64,000 nucleotides of DNA from Chryseobacterium arthrosphaerae (GTDB lineage Bacteria; Bacteroidota; Bacteroidia; Flavobacteriales; Weeksellaceae): assembly GCF_001684965.1 (NCBI RefSeq), contig NZ_MAYG01000023.1, positions 124,001-188,000 of the forward strand. Reading direction: 5' to 3'. Under the pieces are notes generated by a model, which saw nothing but the letters and a program-made list of their open reading frames with translations, was not told the DNA's origin and did no database searches. Position 1 is the first letter of the stretch. Each line of letters opens with the position of its first letter. Position numbers and translations under genes: made by a program. Below, piece after piece: positions 39,493 through 48,177 of the stretch.

Positions 39493-40668
39493 ATGGACAA
39501 TCAGGAAAATCAACCAATAGATCCGATGGGATCAATAGAACCTCTTAAGACATTTGAACCTACACCAATGGTTCCGCCGGCACCGGCCCAGCCTGTTCAG
39601 AATGCTGCACCGGCAGTTCTTGTAGACAGAGAAGGAAATGTAAATCTGACGCAGCTGCAGTCTGAAGAACGTCAGAAATATGAAGTGCTTGCCAATTCAA
39701 TTGATGAGGCTAATCCGGGCTCTATCGTCAATTTCGGGGCAGAGCTTCAGAAAACGTTAACCAACCAGAGTGACAGCTTCTTAGGAAATGTAAGAAGATC
39801 CAATTCCGGAGAAGTTGGAGGTCTTATCAATGACCTTTTGGTAGAGCTGAATTATGTAGACGTAGATGAGCTTAACGGGAATAAAGTGAAAAGCTTCCTG
39901 AGTAAATTGCCATTCATGAAGAAGGTCATCACTCAGGTAGAAAACTTATTTGCAAAATATGACAAGATCATCAACAATATTGAACAGATCTCTTACAAAG
40001 TAAATGCAGGAATCATTACTTCCACTAAAGATAATGCTGTTTTGCAGACGATCTTTGAAAGTAATGTGAATTCCATCAAGCAGATCGAAGACCTTGTGAT
40101 CGCAGGAAATATCAGAATGGAAAGAGCGGCTGTTGAGTTAGCTCAAATGGAAGCAAATCCACAGAATTTCCAGGATTATCAGATTGCGGATAAAAGAGAC
40201 TTCATTGCAAGGTTAGACCGAAGAATGGCTGACCTTAAAGTGGTACGTGTGATCATGATGCAGTCGCTTCCACAGATCAGACTGGTACAGAATAACAACG
40301 TTTCCATTGCTGAAAAGGCGCAGACGATTCTTACGACGACACTTCCTGTATGGAAAAACCAGCTTTCACTTGCTGTAGCTATGTACAGACAGCAGCAGAA
40401 TATTGAGATCCAGCAGAAAGTTTCTTCTACTACAGAAGAGATCCTGAGAAAGAATGCGGAACGTCTTGGGCAGAATTCCATCAATGTTGCGAGAGCCAAT
40501 GAGCAGACGATCGTATCTGTGGAGACGTTGAGAGAAACAACCTCAATGCTGATCAATACATTGAATGAAGTGAAGCAGATCCAGAAACAGGGTGCAGACA
40601 ACAGAAGAAAGTTGGATCAGGATCTTCAGACACTGGAGCACGAGTTAAAAGCAAATGTCAGAGGCTAA
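39493..40668 (+). CDS. telA: TelA-like toxic anion resistance protein
   Basis: The 391-residue protein has a proline-rich, probably disordered N terminus (1-45), followed by a long helical region. Its segments match TelA, including S-F-L-S-K-L-P-F-M, P-V-W-K-N-Q-L-S-L-A and the final coiled coil. TelA/KlaA proteins contribute to tellurite resistance by an unknown mechanism and usually accompany TerD. It lies 2 bases after terD and is followed by an unknown gene, all on one strand. No membrane span is present. Confidence 0.9.
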   Translation: MDNQENQPIDPMGSIEPLKTFEPTPMVPPAPAQPVQNAAPAVLVDREGNVNLTQLQSEERQKYEVLANSIDEANPGSIVNFGAELQKTLTNQSDSFLGNVRRSNSGEVGGLINDLLVELNYVDVDELNGNKVKSFLSKLPFMKKVITQVENLFAKYDKIINNIEQISYKVNAGIITSTKDNAVLQTIFESNVNSIKQIEDLVIAGNIRMERAAVELAQMEANPQNFQDYQIADKRDFIARLDRRMADLKVVRVIMMQSLPQIRLVQNNNVSIAEKAQTILTTTLPVWKNQLSLAVAMYRQQQNIEIQQKVSSTTEEILRKNAERLGQNSINVARANEQTIVSVETLRETTSMLINTLNEVKQIQKQGADNRRKLDQDLQTLEHELKANVRG

Positions 40669-40683
40669 TTTATAGGTATCAAG

Positions 40684-41631
40684 GTGGGGGATGATGCAGC
40701 AACCATATTGTCGCAAAGCAGAAGAAGATTAACAAGGCTTAAGCTTCTTGCGAATTTTTTTGAACATATTGACATAATATCCATTTACATCAAAACAGAT
40801 ATTATCCACAATCTGTTCCAGGAAAATACGGCTTTAGATTATAATAAACTGGAACTTTTTCACCTGCAGTATACCGACAGCCTCATAGAACTTCTGACGA
40901 AAATCAAAAGACAGAAGGAGAATGATATGCTGGCTGTCATCAATGAAATTGACATTAACAATAAATATATTTCAGGTTTTGAAGAAAGGCGTGTAGACAG
41001 TTTTCAGACTGACCGGAAGATGTACAGCGGTATATTTTCCCAACACCTGAAAACCCTTTATAAAGATCTTACCGAAGATATCTTTACGGCCAATTGGGAT
41101 AATGTACTGTATTTTCATAAGAAATATGCCCAGGAATTTTACAGGACAGAAGCAGACGAATCTTTGCTGACGACAGGCGCTTTTCCTGCGTACCAGTACA
41201 GAGATTATTCCATCGAAAGAAAACTTTTGGGCAGGTTGAATATTCAGGGATTTAAAGTCCGTTTTGTTTGCGGGTATCTTATCGGAACCCATGAATACGA
41301 GCTTTTCAAAATATTTCAGTCTGATGATTATTTCATTTTCAGTGTAGATGAAAAGAAACTGTATCTTTTTGACAAAGAGATAGATCAATTGGATGTCTCT
41401 GAAAATCAATCGAATCAGGGAACCATTATCGATCAGCTGAAAAGGAAAAATGAACAGCTGGAAAACAGTATGAACGAAAGAAAACGTACCTTACCTCCGG
41501 AAGTGGAAGGGGTGTTGAAAGACTATATCAGAAACCTGGAAAATATAGATATTATGAGCAAAATATTCGATTTTGACGAAGAAACGAATATTCTGCGGGC
41601 AATGCTTAATTTGAATTTAAACAACAACTAA
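40684..41631 (+). CDS. unknown ter-operon protein (315 aa, GTG start)
   Basis: The frame opens at a GTG 15 bases after telA; the true start could be somewhat later. The protein is helical, with long amphipathic stretches rich in lysine and isoleucine and a C-terminal coiled-coil-like part (Q-L-K-R-K-N-E-Q-L-E-N-S-M-N-E-R). I see no catalytic motif or membrane span. Its fixed place between telA and the second terD suggests it is a structural partner of the Ter complex. Confidence 0.65.
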   Translation: MGDDAATILSQSRRRLTRLKLLANFFEHIDIISIYIKTDIIHNLFQENTALDYNKLELFHLQYTDSLIELLTKIKRQKENDMLAVINEIDINNKYISGFEERRVDSFQTDRKMYSGIFSQHLKTLYKDLTEDIFTANWDNVLYFHKKYAQEFYRTEADESLLTTGAFPAYQYRDYSIERKLLGRLNIQGFKVRFVCGYLIGTHEYELFKIFQSDDYFIFSVDEKKLYLFDKEIDQLDVSENQSNQGTIIDQLKRKNEQLENSMNERKRTLPPEVEGVLKDYIRNLENIDIMSKIFDFDEETNILRAMLNLNLNNN

Positions 41632-41700
41632 GACGAAATTTGAGCTAAAGAAAATCAACGGTTTTCTTTGCTACAGTAAATAACAACTAAACATAAAAAA

Positions 41701-42309
41701 ATGGCTATCAACTTACAGAAAGGTCAGAGAATCAACCTTAAAAAAGAAAACGGAGCTGAGCTTTCCCAGGCTTGTGTAGGAATCAACTGGGGGGCTATTG
41801 AAAAAAAAGGATTATTCGGAACTAAAAAAGAAGCAGTAGACTTAGACGGAAGCTGTATTTTATATGATTCAAATAAAAATGTGACTGAAGTGATCTACTT
41901 CGGAAACCTGAGATCCAGAAACGGATCTGTGAAGCACAGTGGTGATGACCTTACCGGTGACGTAAACGGTGATGATGGATTGGATAATGAAGTGATCACG
42001 GTAGATTTCAGCCAGTTGGATCCAAACGTAGAACATGTTGCTATGGTACTGAACAGCTACAGAGGTCAGGATTTCGGAACGATTCCTTTTGCTTCTATCC
42101 GTATTTATGAAGGGACACCTACCAATGTAAGAGAAGTTTTTGCAAAATATGATATTGCGAATGATGCTTCTTTCAGAGGGCATGTTGCGATGGTAATGGG
42201 GGTTTTCTATAAGAGAAACGGTGAATGGAAATTCAATGCAATCGGTGATCCTACAGCAGACAGAAAGCTGGAGCAGACCATTCAGACTGTACAGATGAAT
42301 TATTTATAA
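41701..42309 (+). CDS. TerD-family protein, copy 2
   Basis: The 202-residue protein starts like copy 1 (M-A-I-N-L-Q-K-G). The TerD core has D-L-D-G-S-C and S-G-D-D-L-T-G-D-V-N-G-D-D-G. An insertion with a basic G-L-F-G-T-K-K separates the first strand from the calcium-binding part. The calcium ligands are intact. The paralogue pair probably forms a heteromeric surface under TerC. It starts 69 bases after the unknown gene, with a short AT-rich gap. Confidence 0.9.
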   Translation: MAINLQKGQRINLKKENGAELSQACVGINWGAIEKKGLFGTKKEAVDLDGSCILYDSNKNVTEVIYFGNLRSRNGSVKHSGDDLTGDVNGDDGLDNEVITVDFSQLDPNVEHVAMVLNSYRGQDFGTIPFASIRIYEGTPTNVREVFAKYDIANDASFRGHVAMVMGVFYKRNGEWKFNAIGDPTADRKLEQTIQTVQMNYL

Positions 42310-42395
42310 TCAGCTATCAATCAGAAATGTAAATAAAATAGCAATAGTTGTACCCTGTACATCTATTGCTTTTATCATATAATAACATAACTCAA

Positions 42396-43439
42396 GTGGA
42401 ACATCAAAGTATTTTAGAGCTGCACCCTGGTTTGGTGTGGGGATTTGCGGTAACGGTAGTTATCATGCTGCTCCTGGACTTAGGGGTATTTAACAAAAAA
42501 AGTCACGAAGTTTCTTCCAAAGAAGCGACCATCTGGTCTATCGTATGGATCTCGCTGTCTATGGTATTCTCAGGAGTGGTTTATTGGGTATTCAATACCG
42601 ATGGATCGCCTGAAAGCCATGCACTGGCAGTAGAGAAATTTACCCAGTATCAGGCAGCCTATTGGATTGAAAAGGCCCTTTCTGTGGATAACCTGTTCGT
42701 ATTTATCCTGGTTTTCGGATTTTTCAAAGTACCGAAATATCTTCACCATAAAGTGCTTTTCTGGGGAATCATCGGTGCCCTGATCTTCAGAGCAATATTT
42801 ATCTTTGCAGGAGTAGGGCTTATCAACCTGACCTATCTTCCTGAAATGAATATTTTCGGAGAAGCTGTAAAAATCAACGTTGTGATGACGCTGTTCGGAT
42901 TATTCCTTGTCTATGCAGGAATCAAATCATGGGGTGACGGTGACGATGACGACGACGAAGACTACAGCAATACGGCCGGAGCAAGGCTGATCAAGAGTTT
43001 CTGGAAAGTATCGGATAACTATGACGGAGATAAATTCTTCACCATCCAGAACGGGATCAAAATGGCAACACCGCTTTTGGTAGTGGTAGGAGTTATTGAG
43101 TTTACAGACGTACTTTTCGCAGTAGACTCTATCCCGGCGATCTTTGCGATCTCAAATGATCCTTTCATCCTTTATACCTCCAATATCTTTGCGATTTTAG
43201 GATTAAGATCATTATATTTCTTATTGGCCAACTTTATCCATATGTTCAGCAAACTTCCGTACGGACTGGCAATCATCCTTTCCTTCATCGGAGTTAAAAT
43301 GCTTATTGCACCATGGATTCATATTCCTTCTCCTGTCTCATTAGGAATTGTAGGAGGAGTATTGGTAATATCTGTTCTTTTATCAATTATTTTCCCTGAT
43401 AAAGAGGAAGAGAAAAAAGAAGAACTGGAAGAAAAATAA
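42396..43439 (+). CDS. terC: TerC-family integral membrane protein (GTG start)
   Basis: I place the start at the GTG at 42396, giving 347 residues. A TTG 48 bases earlier would add a poorly conserved segment. The protein has at least eight hydrophobic segments. The family landmarks are L-D-L-G-V-F near residue 30, K-A-L-S-V-D-N-L-F-V-F near 93 and E-F-T-D-V-L-F-A-V-D-S-I-P near 235. The acidic residues inside the membrane are typical and have been linked to metal-ion transport. An acidic run D-D-D-D-D-E-D lies in a loop. It is the last gene of the ter operon and a terminator follows. Confidence 0.92.
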   Translation: MEHQSILELHPGLVWGFAVTVVIMLLLDLGVFNKKSHEVSSKEATIWSIVWISLSMVFSGVVYWVFNTDGSPESHALAVEKFTQYQAAYWIEKALSVDNLFVFILVFGFFKVPKYLHHKVLFWGIIGALIFRAIFIFAGVGLINLTYLPEMNIFGEAVKINVVMTLFGLFLVYAGIKSWGDGDDDDDEDYSNTAGARLIKSFWKVSDNYDGDKFFTIQNGIKMATPLLVVVGVIEFTDVLFAVDSIPAIFAISNDPFILYTSNIFAILGLRSLYFLLANFIHMFSKLPYGLAIILSFIGVKMLIAPWIHIPSPVSLGIVGGVLVISVLLSIIFPDKEEEKKEELEEK

Positions 43440-43459
43440 TTTTTCAAAAAAAATAGATG

Positions 43460-43496
43460 AAAAGCCTTTGGAGTACAACTCTGAAGGCTTTTTGTT
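43460..43496 (+). terminator. terminator of the ter operon
   Basis: Stem AAAAGCCTTTGGAG/CTCTGAAGGCTTTT (two G-T pairs) followed by TGTTTT. Confidence 0.8.
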
Positions 43497-43637
43497 TTAG
43501 CTGAAAATGCATTATTTGAAGCTATATTATTAGCAGCATTAAATTTTATCGGAGATAAAATCCTTGCGCCTTAATAAGAGGCATTTATTAAAAAATTGCG
43601 TTTTTGCGCTTTCCAAGAATACAAAAAACAAATATAG

Positions 43638-43675
43638 ACAGACTTGTCTGTATGTGTTTTTTTTTCATATATTTG
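43638..43675 (+). promoter_or_regulatory. TetR operator over its own promoter
   Basis: The perfect palindrome ACAGAC-TT-GTCTGT (43638-43651) covers the -33 position of a perfect TATATTTG -7 element (43668-43675), 19 bases before the ATG. Confidence 0.7.
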
Positions 43676-43694
43676 TTTCATAAAAGAAGGCAAT

Positions 43695-44222
43695 ATGAAA
43701 TCTCCAAGAGAAAGAATAGTAGACACTACCTTTCAATTGTTCACAAAACAAGGGTATAATTCTACCGGAATCAATCAGATCATTTCCGAGGCAGAAGTGG
43801 CCAAAGCAAGTTTCTATCAGTATTTTAAATCCAAAGAAGACCTGTGTGTAGAATTTCTGAACGTGAGACATGACTATTGGTTCGGTGAACTCAATCTTTT
43901 TTTAGCAAAAGAAAAGGATCCAAAATCTAAAACCATCAAAGTATTTGATTTTCTGGCATATATGAATGCAAAGGAAAACTTCCGGGGATGCAGCTTCCTG
44001 AATATTTTATCAGAGATTCCAATGGACAATATCAAAATCCTCAGTGTTATTCAATCCCATAAAGCAGATCTCAGAAACTTCTTTTTAGAATTACTGGATA
44101 ATGATGAGCTTTCGGATCATATCTATATGCTTTTTGAAAGCAGCATTATAGAAAGCCAGCTTTTCAGATCCAATGAACTGATTGAAAAATCAAAAAAAAT
44201 AGTCACCAATTTAATATCATAA
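43695..44222 (+). CDS. TetR-family regulator
   Basis: The start is the ATG at 43695, after the promoter; an earlier in-frame codon would lie inside the operator. The 175-residue protein has an N-terminal helix-turn-helix ([10 protein letters not shown], then [19 protein letters not shown]). The F-Y-x-Y-F recognition-helix end is typical of the family. The palindromic site over its own promoter indicates autorepression. The DUF1348-like gene follows after 2 bases, so both should be induced by the same small ligand. Confidence 0.92.
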   Translation: MKSPRERIVDTTFQLFTKQGYNSTGINQIISEAEVAKASFYQYFKSKEDLCVEFLNVRHDYWFGELNLFLAKEKDPKSKTIKVFDFLAYMNAKENFRGCSFLNILSEIPMDNIKILSVIQSHKADLRNFFLELLDNDELSDHIYMLFESSIIESQLFRSNELIEKSKKIVTNLIS

Positions 44223-44224
44223 TA

Positions 44225-44638
44225 ATGGAGCAAAAACATCCGCTGCCGCCTTTCACCCTGGAAACGGCAAAACAAAAAATTCAACTGGCAGAAGATGCCT
44301 GGAACAGTCAGGATCCCGAAAAAGTTTCCAAAGCTTATACTACAGACAGTGAGTGGAGAAACAGGGACACATTCATCAGTGGAAGAGAAGAAATTGTGCT
44401 GTTTCTTCAGAAGAAATGGGAGAAAGAACTCAATTATAAACTGAAGAAAGAATATTGGGCTCACACAGACAACCGGATTGCTGTGCGTTTTGAATATGAA
44501 TACCAGACAAAAGAAGGAAATTGGTTCAGAGCCTATGGAAATGAAAACTGGGAATTTGATGAAAACGGATTGATGGCAAAAAGATATGCCAGTATCAATG
44601 ATCTGGCCATCAATGAAGAAGACCGTAAATTCAGATAG
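44225..44638 (+). CDS. DUF1348 / NTF2-like protein
   Basis: The 137-residue protein has the DUF1348 pattern of the NTF2-like fold: [12 protein letters not shown], a central [22 protein letters not shown] and R-F-E-Y-E-Y. NTF2-like cones bind small molecules and sometimes catalyse reactions on them. The function of DUF1348 is unknown. It is translationally close-coupled to the TetR regulator (2-base gap), so it probably handles or senses the inducer. Confidence 0.85.
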   Translation: MEQKHPLPPFTLETAKQKIQLAEDAWNSQDPEKVSKAYTTDSEWRNRDTFISGREEIVLFLQKKWEKELNYKLKKEYWAHTDNRIAVRFEYEYQTKEGNWFRAYGNENWEFDENGLMAKRYASINDLAINEEDRKFR

Positions 44639-44669
44639 AAAAAGGACTGTTGTGAGGACAGTCTTTTTG
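44638..44669 (+). terminator. intrinsic terminator
   Basis: GACTGT/ACAGTC inner stem extended by A-T pairs around a bulged G, ending in TTTTT. Confidence 0.6.
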
Positions 44670-44853
44670 ATATGTTGTGAAAAATCCTTTGATTTTTACC
44701 CTATCTGAACTTTTCTTCGGTATCATTTTAAACCTGCTTAAGCGGACTCAAGTGTTAAAATTATAACTTTTGTGACTAAAAATCATTAATGTACAAGCTG
44801 AAACAGATCGGTCAAGATTTGAATTATTCTGTGTTTTCTCATGTGGTTACAGC

Positions 44854-45867
44854 CTATAATTCGGTTTTCTTGCCGTGGAGAAGCTTATTGATCTTTCTTC
44901 TGGTCTGTACAGAAACTTTATAGGCTTCATCACGCAGTTTCTGTATTTTTCCGACAGGCTGGAAAATAGATTTGCTTTCAAACGGATTGAAGGAAAGAAG
45001 CTCACTATTGCAATCACGGGGATCCAATAAGGATTCTCTGTCGATTTTTATTTCACCGATTTTAATGAAAGGGGAGTTTTTCCATTCCACATTCAGTTTG
45101 TTGATGGGCTGGTTTTCCAGGTCATAGCAGAGCTGAATAAGGACATCAGCGGAGAAATCATGGGTCTGGAAATAATCTTTCAACGCATTTTGAATATTCT
45201 GCTTCTTACCTGTGTTTTTATCTACAGACCTGGGTTTTAGTTTGATTTTCATCATATGATCTCCCAGACGGTAAGCCCCGACAGAATGGTAATCGAAAGA
45301 GAGAATAAAATCATTTCTTTTACTGATCAGTTTTAAGGTATTCCTGATAAAAGAACCTGTGAGAACGGATGGAATGACTTTGATCATCTGGCCGGCCAAT
45401 GAAAATAAGCTGCTCCATTTCTTTATGTAAAACCGGTTGATCGCCGTAAACAGTTTTAAAAAAGTAGAAACAGAATTTACCGGAAACAAAGGAAAATTAA
45501 CCAATGGGTAATTGGCCAGCAACCCTCCGTTTTCATCTTTGATTTGTACTGCAAAACCATAAGCCGGAATGTCCTTTTTTGAATTCTGGATTTTCAGCTG
45601 CGCATTGGAAAACCTTATGATCAGGTCAAACTTTTCTTTATCAAAGAAAGGCTGCAAAGGTTCGGGAATATTCGGATCAACACAGAATATTCCTTTTGCT
45701 ACCGCATAGGTTTTTGCATGGGCGTTCCTGGTAGCATAATTAACGTCACTTATAGTTGGGGATTGTTCTACGAAATCAGCAATCGTTTTTTTATTGATTT
45801 CCAGAAGCTCTTTTTCCTCTTCATTAAGCTCGTCAAACTTCTTATTATATGGTAGTGGATTTGGCAT
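44854..45867 (-). CDS. catalase-family protein (small, catalase-like)
   Basis: The 337-residue protein resembles the shorter catalase-like proteins. H-A-K-T-Y-A-V-A-K-G includes the active-site histidine region, R-F-S-N follows, and D-I-P-A-Y-G-F-A-V-Q-I-K corresponds to the distal haem wall. It lacks the C-terminal flavodoxin-like part and much of the wrapping arm of true catalases, so activity may be peroxidatic or altogether different. It has no signal peptide. It is a single gene on the reverse strand and converges on the TetR/DUF1348 unit. Confidence 0.8.
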   Translation of the reverse strand: MPNPLPYNKKFDELNEEEKELLEINKKTIADFVEQSPTISDVNYATRNAHAKTYAVAKGIFCVDPNIPEPLQPFFDKEKFDLIIRFSNAQLKIQNSKKDIPAYGFAVQIKDENGGLLANYPLVNFPLFPVNSVSTFLKLFTAINRFYIKKWSSLFSLAGQMIKVIPSVLTGSFIRNTLKLISKRNDFILSFDYHSVGAYRLGDHMMKIKLKPRSVDKNTGKKQNIQNALKDYFQTHDFSADVLIQLCYDLENQPINKLNVEWKNSPFIKIGEIKIDRESLLDPRDCNSELLSFNPFESKSIFQPVGKIQKLRDEAYKVSVQTRRKINKLLHGKKTEL

Positions 45868-46097
45868 TTAGTTTTTAAATTCAATTATAACGCCAAGTTT
45901 CGGAATCTGCGTTAAGCAAATATTACAATTATTTGAATTTTAGTGAAAAAGAGTTGATAAAACGTAAAGAGAACAGGTGTTATCTCTAAATTTTTAATGT
46001 AAATAATTGATATTTAGTTTTTTATTTTTAAAATATAAAGATGTAAATGGAGAATCAGACATTTAACTGAATCTTAAACCTTAAACTCAAAAAGCAT

Positions 46098-46105
46098 TAT
46101 CTTTG
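46098..46105 (+). promoter_or_regulatory. promoter of the FKBP gene
   Basis: TATCTTTG is a perfect TAnnTTTG element 14 bases before the ATG. Confidence 0.65.
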
Positions 46106-46119
46106 TAAAAAATTATAAT

Positions 46120-46554
46120 ATGGGAGTAGCAGATATGTTATTTAAACGTAAAAAAGAATTAGCAGAAAAGAACCTGAAAGACGGTAAAGAATATATGGAA
46201 GAGTATGGTAAAAGAGAAAGCGTTGTGCAGTTACCAAGCGGCTTGCAGTATGAAATCATTACAGAAGGTGACGGAGCAAAACCAGGTCCTAAGTCTACTG
46301 TAAAATGCCACTACCACGGAACTACTATTTCCGGTAAAGTTTTCGACAGCTCTGTAAAAAGAGGTACACCGGCATCTTTCCCTTTAAACAGAGTTATTTC
46401 CGGATGGACGGAAGCACTTCAGTTAATGCCGGTTGGCAGCAAATGGAGACTGATTATTCCTCCGCACTTAGCCTATGGAGATCAGGAAATCAGCAAAGAA
46501 ATCGGGCCTAACAGTACCCTTGTTTTCGAAGTTGAATTACTGGATATTAAGTAA
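46120..46554 (+). CDS. FKBP-type peptidyl-prolyl isomerase
   Basis: The 144-residue protein has a charged helical N terminus (1-30) that probably dimerises, then the FKBP domain: V-K-C-H-Y-H-G-T, F-D-S-S-V-K-R-G-T-P, W-T-E-A-L-Q-L-M-P-V-G-S-K-W and the last strand N-S-T-L-V-F-E-V-E-L. No signal peptide is present, so it should be cytoplasmic, unlike the periplasmic FklB/FkpA group. It catalyses cis-trans isomerisation of proline peptide bonds. It is a single-gene unit bounded by its own promoter and a perfect terminator. Confidence 0.92.
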   Translation: MGVADMLFKRKKELAEKNLKDGKEYMEEYGKRESVVQLPSGLQYEIITEGDGAKPGPKSTVKCHYHGTTISGKVFDSSVKRGTPASFPLNRVISGWTEALQLMPVGSKWRLIIPPHLAYGDQEISKEIGPNSTLVFEVELLDIK

Positions 46555-46575
46555 TCTGAACTTAAAAATAAATTA

Positions 46576-46608
46576 AAAATTGACCTGAATTCAGGTCAAT
46601 TTTTTTAT
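46576..46608 (+). terminator. intrinsic terminator
   Basis: A perfectly palindromic AATTGACCTG/CAGGTCAATT with an AATT centre, followed by TTTTTT. Confidence 0.85.
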
Positions 46609-46695
46609 TTGTTTTATATTCGTACTAATGAATTATATAAAAGCTGAAGGGATGACTTCTGATCAATGATTCACGACTGCACAAAATAGATTTGA

Positions 46696-47646
46696 ATGAA
46701 AAAGCTTTTCTCCCTTTTTATCGTTTTCGGTTTGCTTATTTCCTGTGTTTCCAAAAAAAATCAGGCGATCCGGCAGAACATCCTTACCCTTAAAGACAGT
46801 TACTGTAAAGCACCGTTCAAGTACAATTATACCAATAAACTTCCATCTTACAATTCTGATTCTATTCTCGAAGCCAATAAAGATCTGAAAGAAATTTTTT
46901 CAGACCAGAGCATACTGATCCTGAATGCGCTGGATAATCTGGATGAAGTTCATGATATTATGGAACTTAAAAAAGATTCTTCTTTAGCCTCCCAGGTCAG
47001 GGTTTTGCAGCTTAAAACGAAAATAAACAGCAAAATCACGATTGCCCTTACCGAGCTGGATGCTGTAGCGGCAGAATTTGATTGTGAAGGGGAAAGAGTA
47101 GCCCAGATAGGAAATTATGTGGACAACCTCAACGCCTCAAGAAATAATAAGATGATTCTATATTCCATCGTTGCAGGAGCCGCAGCTTCTATAGCAGGTG
47201 GAATTGTAAAAGATGAAGGATGGAGCAATGCCATTGATATCAGTGGAGGAGTTCTGGGAGCAGGTTTTGGTTTGGCAACCCTTAATCCGAAAGGAAAAAA
47301 AGTAGAATTTATCCATCAGCGAAACCTTCTGAGAGATGTATGGCGGGGAAAATTAGAATCTCCCAACTTTCCGCCATTCATCTGGTATATGTATACTGAG
47401 AAGAAATTTTCCAACAGGGAAGAGCGGTCTATTATTGGGAATATGAAAGAAAGATGGCTGCATTATCAGTTTGATGACAATAAATCAGCCGCAGATCAGT
47501 CGGTTATTTTCAGTGACGGCGGATTTTACAGGTCAGATGACCTTCATAACCGGGCTGCAATGCTCAATCAGATGCAGTCTGCAACCCGAACCATCAATCA
47601 GAACATTAATTATCTGCTCCTGGATCTGGATAAACTGATCCTTTAA
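46696..47646 (+). CDS. predicted lipoprotein of unknown function
   Basis: The 316-residue protein starts with a lipoprotein signal (K-K-L-F-S-L-F-I-V-F-G-L-L) ending in the lipobox L-I-S-C at residue 17, so it should be an acylated envelope protein. Residues 60-150 are helical. A glycine/alanine-rich hydrophobic stretch (about 155-200) could insert into a membrane or pack against one. The rest is soluble and aromatic. I do not recognise the family. It stands alone between terminators and an Rrf2 operator. Confidence 0.75.
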   Translation: MKKLFSLFIVFGLLISCVSKKNQAIRQNILTLKDSYCKAPFKYNYTNKLPSYNSDSILEANKDLKEIFSDQSILILNALDNLDEVHDIMELKKDSSLASQVRVLQLKTKINSKITIALTELDAVAAEFDCEGERVAQIGNYVDNLNASRNNKMILYSIVAGAAASIAGGIVKDEGWSNAIDISGGVLGAGFGLATLNPKGKKVEFIHQRNLLRDVWRGKLESPNFPPFIWYMYTEKKFSNREERSIIGNMKERWLHYQFDDNKSAADQSVIFSDGGFYRSDDLHNRAAMLNQMQSATRTINQNINYLLLDLDKLIL

Positions 47647-47659
47647 GAAAAATTTAACT

Positions 47660-47699
47660 GTAATAAAATTTGTTACATTTAAAAAAATGTTTACCTTTG
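47660..47699 (+). promoter_or_regulatory. Rrf2 operator and promoter
   Basis: TGTAATAAAATTTGTTACA (47660-47678) is a near-perfect palindrome; TACCTTTG (47692-47699) is a perfect -7 element. A nearly reverse-complementary operator lies at 48141-48159. Confidence 0.7.
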
Positions 47700-47712
47700 T
47701 CCTGTAATTAAA

Positions 47713-48123
47713 ATGAATAATACAAGATTTGCTACGGCAGTACATATCATGACTTTATTGGCAAAAAGTCCTCAGGAGTGGCTCACTTCTGACTGGATAG
47801 CCGGTAGTATCAACATAAACCCGGTTATTGTCCGAAAGGAAATCAGCGTATTGAGAGAAGCAGGACTGATCACCAGCAGACAGGGAAAAGACGGAGGCAG
47901 CCAGCTGGGTAAAACTGCAGAGATGATAACTATTTCTGAAATCTATAAAGCTGTAAAGAATACGGAAGTTTTAGGAAAGAAAAATCAAAACCCTAATCCG
48001 GCCTGTAGCGTCGGTAAAGAAATTAATGTTCATTTAAATACATTATTTGAAGAAACAGATCAGTTGGTTGTTAACTTTTTAGGAGATAAGTCATTGCAGG
48101 AATTCGCAGATCAGTTCGAATAA
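47713..48123 (+). CDS. Rrf2-family regulator (YwnA-like)
   Basis: The 136-residue protein has an N-terminal winged helix: D-W-I-A-G-S-I-N-I-N-P-V-I-V-R-K-E-I-S-V-L-R and the wing G-K-D-G-G-S-Q. It has a single cysteine in N-P-A-C-S-V-G. Iron-sulfur Rrf2 proteins such as IscR need three clustered cysteines, so this one is probably redox- or ligand-sensing without a cluster, like Bacillus YwnA. The next gene is a YwnB-like NAD(P)-binding protein, the same pairing as in Bacillus. Twin palindromes before both genes suggest it represses itself and that target. Confidence 0.88.
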   Translation: MNNTRFATAVHIMTLLAKSPQEWLTSDWIAGSININPVIVRKEISVLREAGLITSRQGKDGGSQLGKTAEMITISEIYKAVKNTEVLGKKNQNPNPACSVGKEINVHLNTLFEETDQLVVNFLGDKSLQEFADQFE

Positions 48124-48140
48124 AATTTTTTAACCATAAA

Positions 48141-48159
48141 TGTAACAAAATTTATTACA
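48141..48159 (+). promoter_or_regulatory. second Rrf2 operator
   Basis: TGTAACAAAATTTATTACA, 18 bases before the NAD(P)-binding gene, is almost the reverse complement of the operator at 47660. Confidence 0.7.
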
Positions 48160-48177
48160 ATTTAAAAATAAAACATT

